Source of the DNA: Brucella cytisi
GTDB taxonomy: Bacteria > Pseudomonadota > Alphaproteobacteria > Rhizobiales > Rhizobiaceae
Assembly: GCA_012103075.1 (NCBI GenBank)
Contig: JAAVLQ010000002.1
Span: forward strand, 1,910,001 to 1,974,000
Reading direction: 5' to 3'
DNA: 64,000 bases
Position 1 is the first letter of the stretch; each line of letters opens with the position of its first letter. The position numbers and the translations under genes were made by a program. Of this stretch, positions 50,906-60,945 are shown in pieces. The notes beneath the pieces were generated by a model. That model searched no databases. It was not told where the DNA came from and was given only the letters and a program-made list of their open reading frames with translations.

Positions 50906-52059
50906 TGGCACCGCGCTTTACGGTCACATATTTCGTGCGGGCCGCCGAGGAAGCGGAAGCCGACGCGCGCACTCGACATCGCGCTGGAACAGACCGTGGA
51001 AATCCCACGCACCGCTGTGCCGAAAGGCTATGTGGAGGACGAGATACTCGGCCGGTTGGAAAGCCTGCTCCGGGATCCCGAAGGCAGATCAGGATTTCTC
51101 GCCGCAATCTCCTATTCGGAGGACGATGTCGGGGGGGATTTTCTGCAATTCCTCAACATCGTCTTCGGTAACAGTTCCATCAAGCCGGGCATCAAGGTCG
51201 AGGATATCGGCCTGTCACCGGGCTTGCTTGATCTGTGCAAGGGACCACGCCACGGCATAGCGGGTCTGCGTGCCCGCGCTGGCATCGGCGAAAAGTCGAT
51301 CTTGATGTCCGCCATCAAGCCGGTCGGCCTGTCGACTACGGAGCTCGCCCGTCTCGCCCATGATTTTGCGCTGGGCGGCATGCATTTTGTGAAGGATGAC
51401 CACGGCCTTGTCGACCAGAAGACCGCCCCCTTCGGCGAACGTCTGAAGGCTTGCGTTGAGGCTGTCGGCGAAGCGAATGCGAAGAGCGGGGGCAAGACGA
51501 GCTTCGTTCCCAACATTACAGGCCCCGCCACCGCCATCATCGAACGGGCAAAACAGGCCGAGGAATGCGGTGCCGGCGGCGTGATGATCGCGCCGGCGCT
51601 CGCAGGTTATGACGTCGTGCGCGCACTGGCCGCCGATCCGGATTTCTCGCTTCCGATCGTCTCACACCCCGCCTTTTCCGGCGCTAACGTCGTCTCACCC
51701 GATTGTGGTTTCTCGCACCGCGTCTTTTTGGCACGCTGCACCGCCTGATGGGCGTCGACGCCGTGGTCTATCCAAATTTCGGTGGTCGCTTCGGCTTTAC
51801 CCGCGAGGAATGTCAATCGATTGCAAAAGCGTGTGCCATCGATATCGGCGGATTGAAAGCCATCGCCGCCGCTCCCGGCGGCGGCATGACTTTCGCCCGC
51901 ATTCCGGAAATGCGAGATACCTACGGCAATGACGTTATGTATCTCGTTGGGGGCGCACTGCTGTCGGAACCCGATCTGGTCAGCGCATGCAAGCGCTTTG
52001 TTGCCGCAACGGGTGAACAGTATCAACTTGCAGGCTGGATATGGATACGCCCGCCATGA
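50905..52059 (+). CDS. RuBisCO-like protein (form IV), two frameshifts
   Basis: The large-subunit fold is seen from MAPRFTVTYFVRAAEEAEAD through EQTVEIPRTAVPKGYVEDEI. The barrel contains SAIKPVGLSTTELARLAHDF (catalytic-lysine strand), GGMHFVKDDHGLVDQKTAPF (metal-site loop), PIVSHPAFSGANV, FGGRFGFT and AAAPGGGMTFARI. The canonical KDDE is KDDH, and the arginine of the HR pair is replaced, so it cannot be a carboxylase. Frames change near 50965 and 51730. The last residues are uncertain. RLPs catalyse enolisation, isomerisation or transcarboxylation of ketose phosphates. It is last in the MtnK-MtnA-transketolase operon. Confidence 0.88.
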
Positions 52060-52110
52060 TGAGGATTCAGTGATCAATCGCCACCGGTTATGGCTCGGGG
52101 ACCTTCTGCT

Positions 52111-53039
52111 TCAGTAACCTCGCTTGCGGTCAATCTCGCCCATAAGCGCTTCGCCCTTCTGCAGCCGCTGCAGATTTTCAACGAGTATGTCAGCCGCTCC
52201 ATGGCTGTCAGTCACGCAAGCGATATGAGGTGTAAGGATCACCTTTGGATGCGACCAAAGGGGATGCGCCGATGGAAGTGGTTCAGGTGCGGTCACGTCA
52301 ATGAAAGCCGACGAAAGATGTCCGCTATCGAGAGCTGTAAGAAGCGCATCATAATCCGTATGCAGCCCGCGACCGACCAGAACCACACTTGCCTCCCTCG
52401 GCAGGCGCGCAATAAACCCGGCATCGATCAAGCCTTCTGTTTCCGCCGTGAGCGGCAGAAGGCAAACCAGTATGTCTGTTTGCGCAACGAATGCCTGAAG
52501 CCCGTCCGTGCCTGAAAAACACTGCACATCCTCAATATTCTTCTCGCCGCGGCTCCAGCCGGATAGTGGGAAACCGAAAGGCTTGAGCGCCGTCAAAGCG
52601 GCCTGTCCAAGATATCCAAGCCCCATTACACCCACCCGGCGGCGATGCGCACTTGGCTGAGGAAGGGTCTGCCAAATCTCGTCACGGCTTTGTTTCAGAT
52701 AAGCGGGCAATTGCCGGAATACGGACAGCACGGCGAGCGTCACATATTCCTGCATCATCCGTGCAAGACCGGCTCGGTCATGCGGACAATACGAACGTGA
52801 GAAGGGATATCTGCTTCCAGAAATTGCTCTACACCCGCCCCACTTGAGAAAATGATTTCCAATGCAGGGAAGCGCTCCGCCAGCTCTTCAGGAGCCTGCC
52901 AGCATAACAGATGGCGCACCCTTGCCGCAGCGTCGGCGTTCAGCTCGCCGGAGAGGAACTCCATCTCCGGCAGTTCGTGGGCAAACACGTCGCGAATCTG
53001 CTCGGTGCGCCCCGCATCCAGATAACAATAGAAAGCCAT
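52111..53039 (-). CDS. ghrA: 2-hydroxyacid dehydrogenase (glyoxylate/hydroxypyruvate reductase GhrA-like), frameshifted
   Basis: The start ATG at 53039 gives MAFYCYLDAGRTEQIRDVFA. A base is missing near 52770 (TEPGLARMMQEYVTLAVLSV). The NAD-binding motif is VGVMGLGYLGQAALTALKPF. The active-site parts are the GRGLHTDYDALLTAL arginine and the VILTPHIACVTD histidine block typical of GhrA. It is last in a minus-strand operon after an amino-acid ABC importer, 46 bases behind the ATPase. It may reduce a 2-oxo acid produced by the amine oxidases nearby. Confidence 0.85.
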
Positions 53040-53084
53040 GACGCCCCAGCGCAACACGTAGCACGTGTTGCGCATTAATATAAA

Positions 53085-53818
53085 TCAGTGGTTGAGAACG
53101 CGGCGCAGGAAATCCTGTGTACGCGGATGCTGGGGTGCACCGAGCACGTCCTTGGCCTTACCCTGCTCAACGATGACGCCGCCGTCGAGAAAAAGCACAC
53201 GGTCAGCTACGTCACGGGCAAAGCCCATCTCGTGCGTCACCACCAGCATGGTGAGCCCTTCATCGGCAAGACTGCGCATGACATCAAGCACATCGCCCAC
53301 CAGTTCGGGGTCGAGCGCAGACGTCGGCTCATCGAACAGGATCGCCTGCGGCCGCATCGCCAAGGCGCGGGCAATCGCAACACGCTGCATCTGACCTCCG
53401 GAAAGTTGGCCCGGATAGTGGTTGGCCCGGTCTCCCAAACCGACCCGCTGAAGCAGATGCTCGCCATATTTGCGAGCCTCGACCGGCTTTTCACCTTTGA
53501 CGTACACTGGACCTTCAATGACATTTTCAAGTGCGGTTCGATGGGGAACAGGTTGAACCGCTGGAAAACCATCGCCATTCGCGTGCGAATATCGTGGATC
53601 GAACGATCCTTCGCATTAACCCGCTGGCCTTCAATCAGAATATCGCCACCCTGATAGGTTTCCAGCCCGTTCAGGCAACGCAGCATCGTGGACTTTCCCG
53701 AACCGGAGGGACCTATGAGGCAGACCACTTCACCCTTCTGCACATCAGCGCTGATGCCTTTGAGAACCTGAAGCGGACCATAGGATTTGGTCACGTTCTT
53801 TATTTCAATCATCGCCAT
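53085..53818 (-). CDS. Polar amino-acid ABC importer ATPase (GlnQ-like), frameshifted
   Basis: MAMIEIKNVTKSYGPLQVLK opens the gene. Walker A is GPSGSGKS, Q-loop MVFQRFNLFP, signature LSGGQMQRVAIARAL, Walker B AILFDEPTSALDPELVG and H-loop VVTHEMGFARDVAD. A one-base change near 53525 joins FNLFPHRTALENVIEGPVYV. It follows the permease gene by 2 bases. Confidence 0.9.
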
Positions 53819-53820
53819 GA

Positions 53821-54483
53821 TCAGTGTCCGTTTCTTTTACCGAAAAGCTTTTCGAGACGCCCGACAGCCATCATCAGCGGCAAGCTCAGGCAGAGATAGA
53901 ACATGGCAACCAGCGTATAGACGCTCATGTTTTTGAAGGTTGAGGAGGCGAGCAGCTGGCCTTGCAAGGTCAGTTCAGCAACGGTGATGGCCGACGCCTG
54001 CGAGCTGTCTTTCAGCAGCATGACCATGATGTTGCCGTAGGGTGGCAGGATTACACGAACGGCTTGCGGCAAGATCACGCGGCGCATCGTCATGAACCAG
54101 CCCATACCGATAGACTGCGCGGCTTCCGTCTGCCCGTGGTCGATAGCTTCGATGCCGGCGCGGAAATTTTCTGCCTGATAGGCTGAATAGGCAATGCCGA
54201 GACCGATGATACCAGCCTGAAGAGCGGAAAGCGCAATGCCGAATTCCGGTAGAACGAAGTAGATATAGAACAGCTGTACCAGAATGGGGATACCGCGAAT
54301 GACATTGACGATAGCTGCGGCAATGACCGACACCCAACGGATCCCCGATACCCGCATCAGCGCCCAGACGAGCCCCAGAAGCGTCGAAAGGACAAGGGAA
54401 CCCAAGGTCACGAGAAGCGTGTATTTCACGCCTTCCAGCAAGATCGGGAAGAACTCGCGGATGTCCATGAGAAAATTTTGCAT
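53821..54483 (-). CDS. Polar amino-acid ABC importer permease, 220 aa
   Basis: This intact His/Glu/Gln/Arg-type permease has five membrane segments. It reads VKYTLLVTLGSLVLSTLLGL, then RGIPILVQLFYIYFVLPEFG. The coupling loop is AEAAQSIGMGWFMTMRRVIL-like (seen as TEAAQSIGMGWF) and ends QAVRVILPPYGNIMVMLLKD. A single permease gene implies a homodimer. Confidence 0.93.
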   Translation of the reverse strand: MQNFLMDIREFFPILLEGVKYTLLVTLGSLVLSTLLGLVWALMRVSGIRWVSVIAAAIVNVIRGIPILVQLFYIYFVLPEFGIALSALQAGIIGLGIAYSAYQAENFRAGIEAIDHGQTEAAQSIGMGWFMTMRRVILPQAVRVILPPYGNIMVMLLKDSSQASAITVAELTLQGQLLASSTFKNMSVYTLVAMFYLCLSLPLMMAVGRLEKLFGKRNGH

Positions 54484-54629
54484 TGGCTTTAACTCTGTTT
54501 ATTTGGCGTGATCAAACGGGGATTAGGCCTTGCGGCCGGCAGGCCCCGTCTCGTGCGCAGACCGAAAAGCATGACGAGCCTCAGCTTGGACGCGCGCGTG
54601 GAGCACACCTGAAATTTCGAGCATGGGGA

Positions 54630-55382
54630 TTATTTCAGTCCATATTTCGCAAGAATTTTCTGAAGCGTACCGTCCGACTTGATGCGGGCGATAGCCGCGT
54701 TGATCTTGGGCATACGTTCATCACCTTTGCGCAGGGCCAGACCAAACTCGCCGCCAGCCGAAGCTTCATAGCTCTCGACCATCTTCACCTTGGGGAACCG
54801 GCCCTGCGAAAGATAATACGCGGCCATCGGACCATCTCCGAAGCCGGCATCAATGCGCCCGGCGTTCACGTCGGCAATGATATCGGGAATGCCCTTGTAG
54901 ACCTTAACATCGCTGAACAGCCCGCTCTTCTTGAAGAGATCGACGAAAGTGGTCCCCACCTGCACGCCAATGGTCTTGCCCTTGAGATCCGCATAGGTCT
55001 TGTAGGCAGTATCATCCGAAACCGGTACGAAGACGCCTTCGCCATAACCATAGACAGGATCAGAGAAGTTCACGACTTTTGCCCGTTCTTCGGTGATGAA
55101 CATTGCCGAGGCAATCATGTCGATCTTGTTCGAGGTTAGCGATGGCACGAGCGCCGAAAACTGCACGGCTTCGAATTCCGGCTTGATACCGATATCCGAT
55201 TCAATAGCCTTGACCACATCGATCAATACGCCATCCATCGCCTTGGTTTCCGTGTTCACAAAAGTAAACGGCAAACCGGTGGGCGAAGAGCCTACTTTGA
55301 CGACTTCACGGGCCAAGGCGGGCATCGCGCTCCCCATGATGACCGTCATAGCCGCCGGGCCGAAAATTTTCTTGAGACGCAT
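54630..55382 (-). CDS. Polar amino-acid ABC solute-binding protein (SBP_bac_3)
   Basis: This gene is intact. I chose ATG 55382 for its signal peptide (MRLKKIFGPAAMTVIMGSAM, cleavage near ALARE) rather than the longer frame to 55496. Family-3 blocks are GLPFTFVNTETKAMDGVLID, NKIDMIASAMFITEERAKVV and LKGKTIGVQVGTTFVDLFKK. About 250 residues. It is the first gene of the importer operon; an amine oxidase gene lies upstream on the same strand. Ligand probably a polar amino acid or opine-like amine. Confidence 0.92.
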   Translation of the reverse strand: MRLKKIFGPAAMTVIMGSAMPALAREVVKVGSSPTGLPFTFVNTETKAMDGVLIDVVKAIESDIGIKPEFEAVQFSALVPSLTSNKIDMIASAMFITEERAKVVNFSDPVYGYGEGVFVPVSDDTAYKTYADLKGKTIGVQVGTTFVDLFKKSGLFSDVKVYKGIPDIIADVNAGRIDAGFGDGPMAAYYLSQGRFPKVKMVESYEASAGGEFGLALRKGDERMPKINAAIARIKSDGTLQKILAKYGLK

Positions 55383-55548
55383 GACATTCTCCTTCCTAAA
55401 TGCAGCGATAAGGCTGTTATTCGTAACGCTGGTTGTGAAACCGCGTTTGATAAAGTGAAACTCGTTGTGACCAGCGTCCACGTTGCGGCTTCTCACTTGT
55501 GGCCACCGTGGGAATCCGAACCGTTTCTCAATGCACGTTCACTGGATG

Positions 55549-56828
55549 CTACGGCTTCCAACCTGCGATCCTTCCGTTCAAGGTCGGCAAAACCAGCGGC
55601 ATGAACCGGGCTTTTCCGCGCCACGTAGGAACAAGACGCGGGGACGGAAATCGAAACTGCTTTCGCTGTTCGGTACGCCCAGTATTTTCTGCGCTGCCTT
55701 GAGACCGAGCCAAGGAGCCCAGACAACACCCGAGCCACAGAAACCGGTTGCATAATGAACCGCTCCACGTTGAAAAATTCGAGGCACCATGTCCCGATTC
55801 ATCGCCACATAGCCAAACCAGCTATGCGAGATACCAACTCCTTCAAGCTGAGGGAAAACCCTGCACATTTCTGTATAATTGCGCTGTGTGGCACTATCCG
55901 GGTCGCCTCGGCTTGTTACGTCACGCCCCCGAACAAAATGCGCCGTCCATCCGGCGACGGGCGGAAATAGTAAGTCATAGCGCGAGTGTCGGTCAGCATT
56001 TTCAACCCCGGCACCAAGTCGCGCACGCGTTCCTCACCGAGCTCTTCGGTTGCTATGATTCGTGAACGCAAGGGCACCAGCCGCTGACGCAACCAACGGT
56101 CCGAATGGTCTGTATAGCCGTTCGTGCAAACAAGGACTTCGCGTGCCTGAGCACGGCCACGCGCGGTAATTACCGTTTTCTTACCAGCGCTTTGGTCGAT
56201 GCCTTCTACGCGGCATTCGGCGTGAATCAACACTCCTTCAGCGAGTGCAAGCCGCACCAGTTCCGCATGAAATTTTGCCGGATGCAGACCGCCTATATCC
56301 ATACGCACACTACCGCCAGCATATAGGTCCGTGGCGATATGGCGGTGAATCTCGTTCAAAGGGAACCGCATAGGATTCGATGCCGGTCGCACGCTGGATA
56401 GCTTCAACACTTCGCGCCATATCATCATATTCGGCGCGCGTCATTGCACCGCTGAATCGTCCCACAAGCTGGAAATCCGCGTCGATGCCTTCATTAGCCA
56501 GAAAATCAATCATGAAACGGCGCGCTTCATGGCCTTCAGCAGCAATCTTCACCGCACGCTCCAAGCCGAACTTGCGCACCAGTGTCTTATCGTCGGGACG
56601 AATATTGCCACTGGTAAAGCCGCCGTTGCGGCTCGAAGCACCAAACCCCAGTTGTTCCCGCTCGAAAACCTGAACCTTTCGCCCTGCGCGCGCCAGATGA
56701 AGAGCAGCGCAAAGTCCCGCATAACCCGCACCAACAATGGCAACGTCGCAATCCCGCTCGATCTCGTGGTTCTCGTTGCTGCGCGGCGGAGCGGCTTCCC
56801 ACCAGTAAGGTGTATCCTTGTAAGCCAT
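55549..56828 (-). CDS. FAD-dependent amine oxidoreductase (DAO family), several frameshifts
   Basis: MAYKDTPYWWEAAPPRSNEN precedes the FAD-binding VAIVGAGYAGLCAALHLARA, and FGASSRNGGFTSGNI is the PuuB-type substrate-side block. Middle parts give IGGLHPAKFHAELVRLALAE and LVCTNGYTD. The end, MPLVLPTLNGRIAGWKP with a stop at 55549, is reached after changes near 56340, 55915 and 55650. About 425 residues. It resembles gamma-glutamylputrescine oxidase or similar enzymes acting on a primary or secondary amine. It is divergent from the XRE-cupin regulator at 56961. Confidence 0.82.
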
Positions 56829-56960
56829 GTCCGATATGTCCCCTCCATGTTTTGGATGGATTTTGTTTTTAGTTTATTGAACGTGGATCAAATATGAAGC
56901 AGAATAGTGAAAACTAATCAACCCCGATTCAATCCTGTTCGTAGCGAGAGCCATCAAAGG

Positions 56961-57578
56961 ATGCCAAAAGTGAACAAGGTAGAAATATCCCCGACCGCCC
57001 CAACCGGGGAGCCTGCTCCCAACGATGCAGGGGATATCGGAGCGCGTATTCGCTTGCGACGGCAGACGCTGGGCCTCACGCTCGGTTACCTGTCGGAAGT
57101 CTCTGGTCTTTCGACAGGAGCCTTGTCACAGATTGAGCGCGGCCCGGTGTCGCCGACTGTGCGTACCCTTTATACGATTGCCGAAGTGCTCTCCATGAGC
57201 CCGGCCCAGCTCATCGACCCGCAAGGCTTCGCGGCGGCCGCACGTGCTAATCCTTATGTATTGCGTGCCGGTGAACAGCCAGAAGTGCTGAACGCTGGCG
57301 GCGTCATCAAGCACCGCGCTTCGCCTGAACTCATCGAGACGATGAAATCCTTCGCCGTGCGGATCATTCCGGGCGGGAGTTCCGGTGATGAGTGCTACAC
57401 GCATTCCGGCGAGGAACTGGGTTATGTCATTTCGGGCAGTTTCACGCTGCAGATTGAAGACGCACAGTACCTGCTTTCAGCAGGCGACGGATTTGCACTG
57501 CCTTCAACGACCCGCCACAGATTCTTCAATAATGGTGAAGCCGAAGCTTTCGTGCTCTGGGTGAACAAACCAGAGTGA
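56961..57578 (+). CDS. XRE-family regulator with cupin domain (PuuR-like)
   Basis: This gene is intact. The ATG at 56961 has AAAGG just upstream; an in-frame ATG at 56907 is also possible. The HTH is IGARIRLRRQTLGLTLGYLS, then GLSTGALSQIERGPVSPTVR. The cupin is SGDECYTHSGEELGYVISGS with LSAGDGFALPSTTRHRFFNN. It lies between two amine oxidase genes pointing outward, so control of both is likely. PuuR of E. coli, of the same layout, senses putrescine. Confidence 0.92.
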   Translation: MPKVNKVEISPTAPTGEPAPNDAGDIGARIRLRRQTLGLTLGYLSEVSGLSTGALSQIERGPVSPTVRTLYTIAEVLSMSPAQLIDPQGFAAAARANPYVLRAGEQPEVLNAGGVIKHRASPELIETMKSFAVRIIPGGSSGDECYTHSGEELGYVISGSFTLQIEDAQYLLSAGDGFALPSTTRHRFFNNGEAEAFVLWVNKPE

Positions 57579-57614
57579 AATTGCCCGGCAGGCAAAAAAA
57601 AACACTGGAGAAAG

Positions 57615-58916
57615 ATGAAAATGGCAAGCAGCCCTGATAGCTTCTCACGCTCATTATGGTGGAACGTGGCTGGGGAGGCAAAGCCTGACCATCCCAAACT
57701 GAATGGCGTACACGAGGCGGATGTCGTTATTGTTGGTGGCGGCTTTACGGGAATTTCCAGCGCATTGTTCCTCGCCGAACGCGGAAAGACTGTAGTGGTC
57801 CTTGAGGCGCGCCATGTCGGCTTCGGCGCATCAGGACGTAACGGCGGACAGGTGATCCCCGGACTGAAGCATGATCCCGAAGATCTGCTTGCGAACTATG
57901 GGCCAGAGCAAGGCAGGCGCATGATCGATCTCGTGGGCGGTGTAGGCGATCTTGTCTTCGGCCTTGTGCGCGAACATGAAAATCCAGTGCTCTCCTGTTC
58001 GAGCCGGATGGATACAGGCCGCCCATTCCCAGCTTGCAACCGCTGCCGTCCATAAGCGTGCCCGGCAATGGCAGACTCAAGGCGTCGAAGTCGAGATCCC
58101 GGATCGCGCGCAGATTGCAAAGCTTTCCGGCACAGAGCGCTATTTCGGCGGATGGCGCGATCCGCGCGCGGGCGCCCTGCAACCGCTGGATTATGTCCGT
58201 GGGCTTGCCCGTGCCGCCACGGCGCGCGGCGTTCAGATTTTGAAGATTCCTCAGTTACTTCTCTGACGCCGGAGAATGGCGACTGGATCGCAAAACCACA
58301 AATGGGTCGGTTCGCGCACGTGAAGCACTTGTCGCTACCAACGCATATACAGGTAATCTCATACCGGGTCTCTCTCAAAGCATTCTTCCAGTGCAAAGCA
58401 TGCTCATTGCAACAGAGCCTCTTTCGGAGAAGCAGCGAAGTGAGATCATGCCGGGCGGCGTTGTCCTGTCCGAGACGCGCAAAATTGCTTTTTTATATGC
58501 GCCAGTCAGAAGACGGGCGTTTTCTTATCGGCGGGCGCGGCGCTGTCGGGATGAACGAAAAGAAAGCACTGATGGAAGCGCTGAAGGCTGGAATGGTGAG
58601 ACTGTTTCCACAGCTGGAAGGTGTCGGCATCGATTATCACTGGTCCGGCCATGTGGCGCTGACCATGGATGGCCTGCCACATCTTCACAATCCTGCCCCG
58701 GGCTTGCATGCCATGCTTGGCTATAATGGCCGGGGCGTGGCCATGGCCACCGCTTTTGGCAAGATGTATGCCGAATACATCGCCGAAGGCCGCCCCATGG
58801 TTTATCCGACCACCAATATACCGCGCCTTGCGTGGCATGCCATCCGCAAGCCTGTCATGGACCTCGGAATCCGCTGGTACTGGATCAAGGACAGCCTTGG
58901 TTTTGCATCAAAATAA
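57615..58916 (+). CDS. FAD-dependent amine oxidoreductase (PuuB-like), several frameshifts
   Basis: SLWWNVAGEAKPDHPKLNGV precedes ADVVIVGGGFTGISSALFLA (FAD site), VGFGASGRNGGQVIPGLKHD follows, and the C-terminal FAD block is GLHAMLGYNGRGVAMATAFG. Frames change near 57990, 58255, 58310 and 58490. The recovered middle contains YFGGWRDPRAGALQPLDYVR and VQSMLIATEPLSEKQRSEI. About 430 residues. It follows the regulator by 36 bases and precedes the cupin gene by 22. Confidence 0.83.
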
Positions 58917-58938
58917 TCCCATACAGAAAGAACCTGAA

Positions 58939-59613
58939 ATGCTGAGAAACGTAATCAATCTGGGCGTTTCGCCTCCTTGCGCCTCCGACACGAAGAAGCT
59001 TTCCGAGCCATAAGCCCGGATGGTCAGTCGACGGAGCCTTTCGGCTTTGGACGCGCGATCCTTTCTGGCGAAGGAACAGGGGGGTAAATAGCCCGTTTTC
59101 CTCCTTCATAATGCTGTGTGATGGTGCTTTGACGATCCGGACGGTAATGGTCTCGAAATCGCGTTGACCAAAGGCGAGGTCGGGAGCCTGCCCGCAGACA
59201 TATTCTCATGGCGCGCAAATGCGGCAGATTGTGTGATCCTCACGATACATCAGGAGTGCCCGGGCGCATCCTTCACCAAACTTGATTTGGACCATCCCAT
59301 GTCATCCGGCGGAGCGCCCAATCCTGCGCTTCTGACCACACCTGCACCAACGACATCCCGTCACGAGTTCCAAAGTGACGATCCACTTGCCCGGGGCATC
59401 TGGGCCACTACACCTTATGCTCGCCATCCGATCACCTATTCTTTCTCGGAATTGATGATGCTGCGGAAGGGCAAGGTGACACTTTCCAACCCTGAAGAGG
59501 GATGCGTGACATTTACGGCGGGCGATATCTTCCTCGTTCGTCCCGGTGCCGTAGCAGCATGGGACAATCCGAGCGATCTTGAAAAATTCTGGATCATTCA
59601 CAGCCCCAACTAG
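58939..59613 (+). CDS. Cupin-domain protein (DUF861 type), frameshifted N-terminus
   Basis: MLRNVINLGVSPPCASDTKK starts the gene. Frame changes near 59010 and 59085 lead to LTKGEVGSLPADIFSWRANA. The C-terminal cupin reads FSELMMLRKGKVTLSNPEEG, then FTAGDIFLVRPGAVAAWDNP and FWIIHSPN. A second, degenerate cupin may be present in the first half. Such proteins accompany amine and ureide catabolic genes; the function here is not known. Confidence 0.72.
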
Positions 59614-59645
59614 GCCATTTCCAGTAAACGGGCGAAGCGCCTAAC

Positions 59646-59678
59646 AAAGCAGATCAGTCCGATGGACTGATCTGCTTT
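59646..59678. terminator. Perfect 15-bp hairpin, bidirectional terminator
   Basis: AAAGCAGATCAGTCC and GGACTGATCTGCTTT pair completely around a GAT loop. The hairpin lies between the converging cupin gene (ends 59613) and the MliC-like gene (ends 59711). The A and T tracts at its ends make it work in both directions. Confidence 0.85.
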
Positions 59679-59710
59679 GCCTGACTATTCCCTCATGGCA
59701 AGACCGGGTC

Positions 59711-60028
59711 TCAACCGCCTGTGCATGCAGAAGGCATGGCGCGGCCCACGCCCCACGATAATCGACCCTGTATGATGGTCAGCGTTTGTCGGCCGTTTGA
59801 ATAGGTCGTACCTTCTTTGCCGATAGAAGGTAAATCAATCGCCGTTTCGCCATTAACGGAGACGGAAGCACGATCACCGAACAGGCGTACCGCCAACTGG
59901 GTGCCGTCCTCGCACTTGTAGTGGCCAACGGGATAGGGATTGCCTGCACCGATAGACGCACCGGTTGCGGACAGGTTGAAAGCCCCAAGTAGCAGGACGC
60001 AAAATACTGCGATTAATGAACTATTCAA
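59711..60028 (-). CDS. MliC-like (C-type lysozyme inhibitor fold) secreted protein, 105 aa
   Basis: This gene is intact. It has a signal peptide MNSSLIAVFCVLLLGAFNLS. The mature part reads GHYKCEDGTQLAVRLFGDRA, then VNGETAIDLPSIGKEGTTYS and IIQGRLSWGVGRAMPSACTG. The YKC..G......F....A.V......L......G..Y......L....A.........C pattern is that of MliC/PliC lysozyme inhibitors, with two conserved cysteines. It lacks an obvious lipobox. A role at the envelope against lysozyme is inferred from the family. Confidence 0.7.
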   Translation of the reverse strand: MNSSLIAVFCVLLLGAFNLSATGASIGAGNPYPVGHYKCEDGTQLAVRLFGDRASVSVNGETAIDLPSIGKEGTTYSNGRQTLTIIQGRLSWGVGRAMPSACTGG

Positions 60029-60177
60029 CGCAACAATCCTCCGGGTTGGGAGCTGACCAGCGAAAAGTATACGAGATTATATGGCTGCGGAAGTACACTT
60101 AATCATCATAACGACACCGTTCACGGACAGCGGGATGCACGGAATGAAACCAAAACTAACTGGATTTCGCTGTAAAA

Positions 60178-60945
60178 CTACCCAGAAATAAAACCCGCGT
60201 AACCGTCGTCCAATGTCTTGTGCAGAATTGCCGAATATCCCGCAAAGGGCACGTCGCCGGGTCGTAAACGCCCAAATGACGGATCGGCGAACTGCCTCAT
60301 GGGCACGAGCGCGAGCGGCGCTGAAACTGGTGTCAGGTGTGCACCCTGCCCGGCGCGCAATGTCGTCAGGATGCCAAACATCTCGCCTGTAATGCTTGGG
60401 CGGGAGAGCACGGCCATGCGGTATTGGCCGGATGTATTCGTGACGAGATAGATGTGTCCCGAAAGGTGTGGAACGGAGACAGCTCCCTGTTGCGAGAACG
60501 AAACGTCGGACCGTTCACGCTCACGAAAATTGAGATGCCCGGCATCGAAATCCCAGCCGATTTCCGTGATGTAAGCGAAGATAGCCTTGTCCTCGCCGAA
60601 GGACGGACGCAAGGTGAGGTAATCGCCTTCGAGCCATGAAACCGATGCGCGAGAATAGGCGCCCAGTTCTTGCCCTGCGTGGCTGTTGCCATTCCCGGCC
60701 AACGGTGCGGGAGCTTCACCTGCCTGTTCACGCAGGGCGACACCCGTTGCCTGTTCGAGCCGGATGATGGTTGCGAGCGTGAAGGGTCTGTGGCCCGACA
60801 GTGCTTTCTCCAAAGTCGAAAGACTGATCCGCGCTTCGTCGGCCAAAAGCTGGCGCGAAATTCGCCGTCGGGCAATTTCCTCACGAACCCGTACGGCAAC
60901 GCGGGCATTGAGCTGGTCGGGAAGGTGAGAGTCCTGATCGGACAT
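60178..60945 (-). CDS. XRE-family HTH regulator, 255 aa
   Basis: This gene is intact. The HTH reads RVREEIARRRISRQLLADEA, then RISLSTLEKALSGHRPFTLA. The C-terminal 150 residues (SVSWLEGDYLTLRPSFGEDK, GHIYLVTNTSGQYRMAVLSR) form a beta-rich domain that I cannot name. It is divergent from the sortase-target operon at 61114, with 168 bases between, and may control it. Confidence 0.85.
   Translation of the reverse strand: MSDQDSHLPDQLNARVAVRVREEIARRRISRQLLADEARISLSTLEKALSGHRPFTLATIIRLEQATGVALREQAGEAPAPLAGNGNSHAGQELGAYSRASVSWLEGDYLTLRPSFGEDKAIFAYITEIGWDFDAGHLNFRERERSDVSFSQQGAVSVPHLSGHIYLVTNTSGQYRMAVLSRPSITGEMFGILTTLRAGQGAHLTPVSAPLALVPMRQFADPSFGRLRPGDVPFAGYSAILHKTLDDGYAGFISG

Noticed and set aside
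50905..52059. True RuBisCO with carbon fixation
   Set aside because: Key residues (Glu of KDDE, Arg of HRA) are replaced, and there is no phosphoribulokinase or small subunit near.
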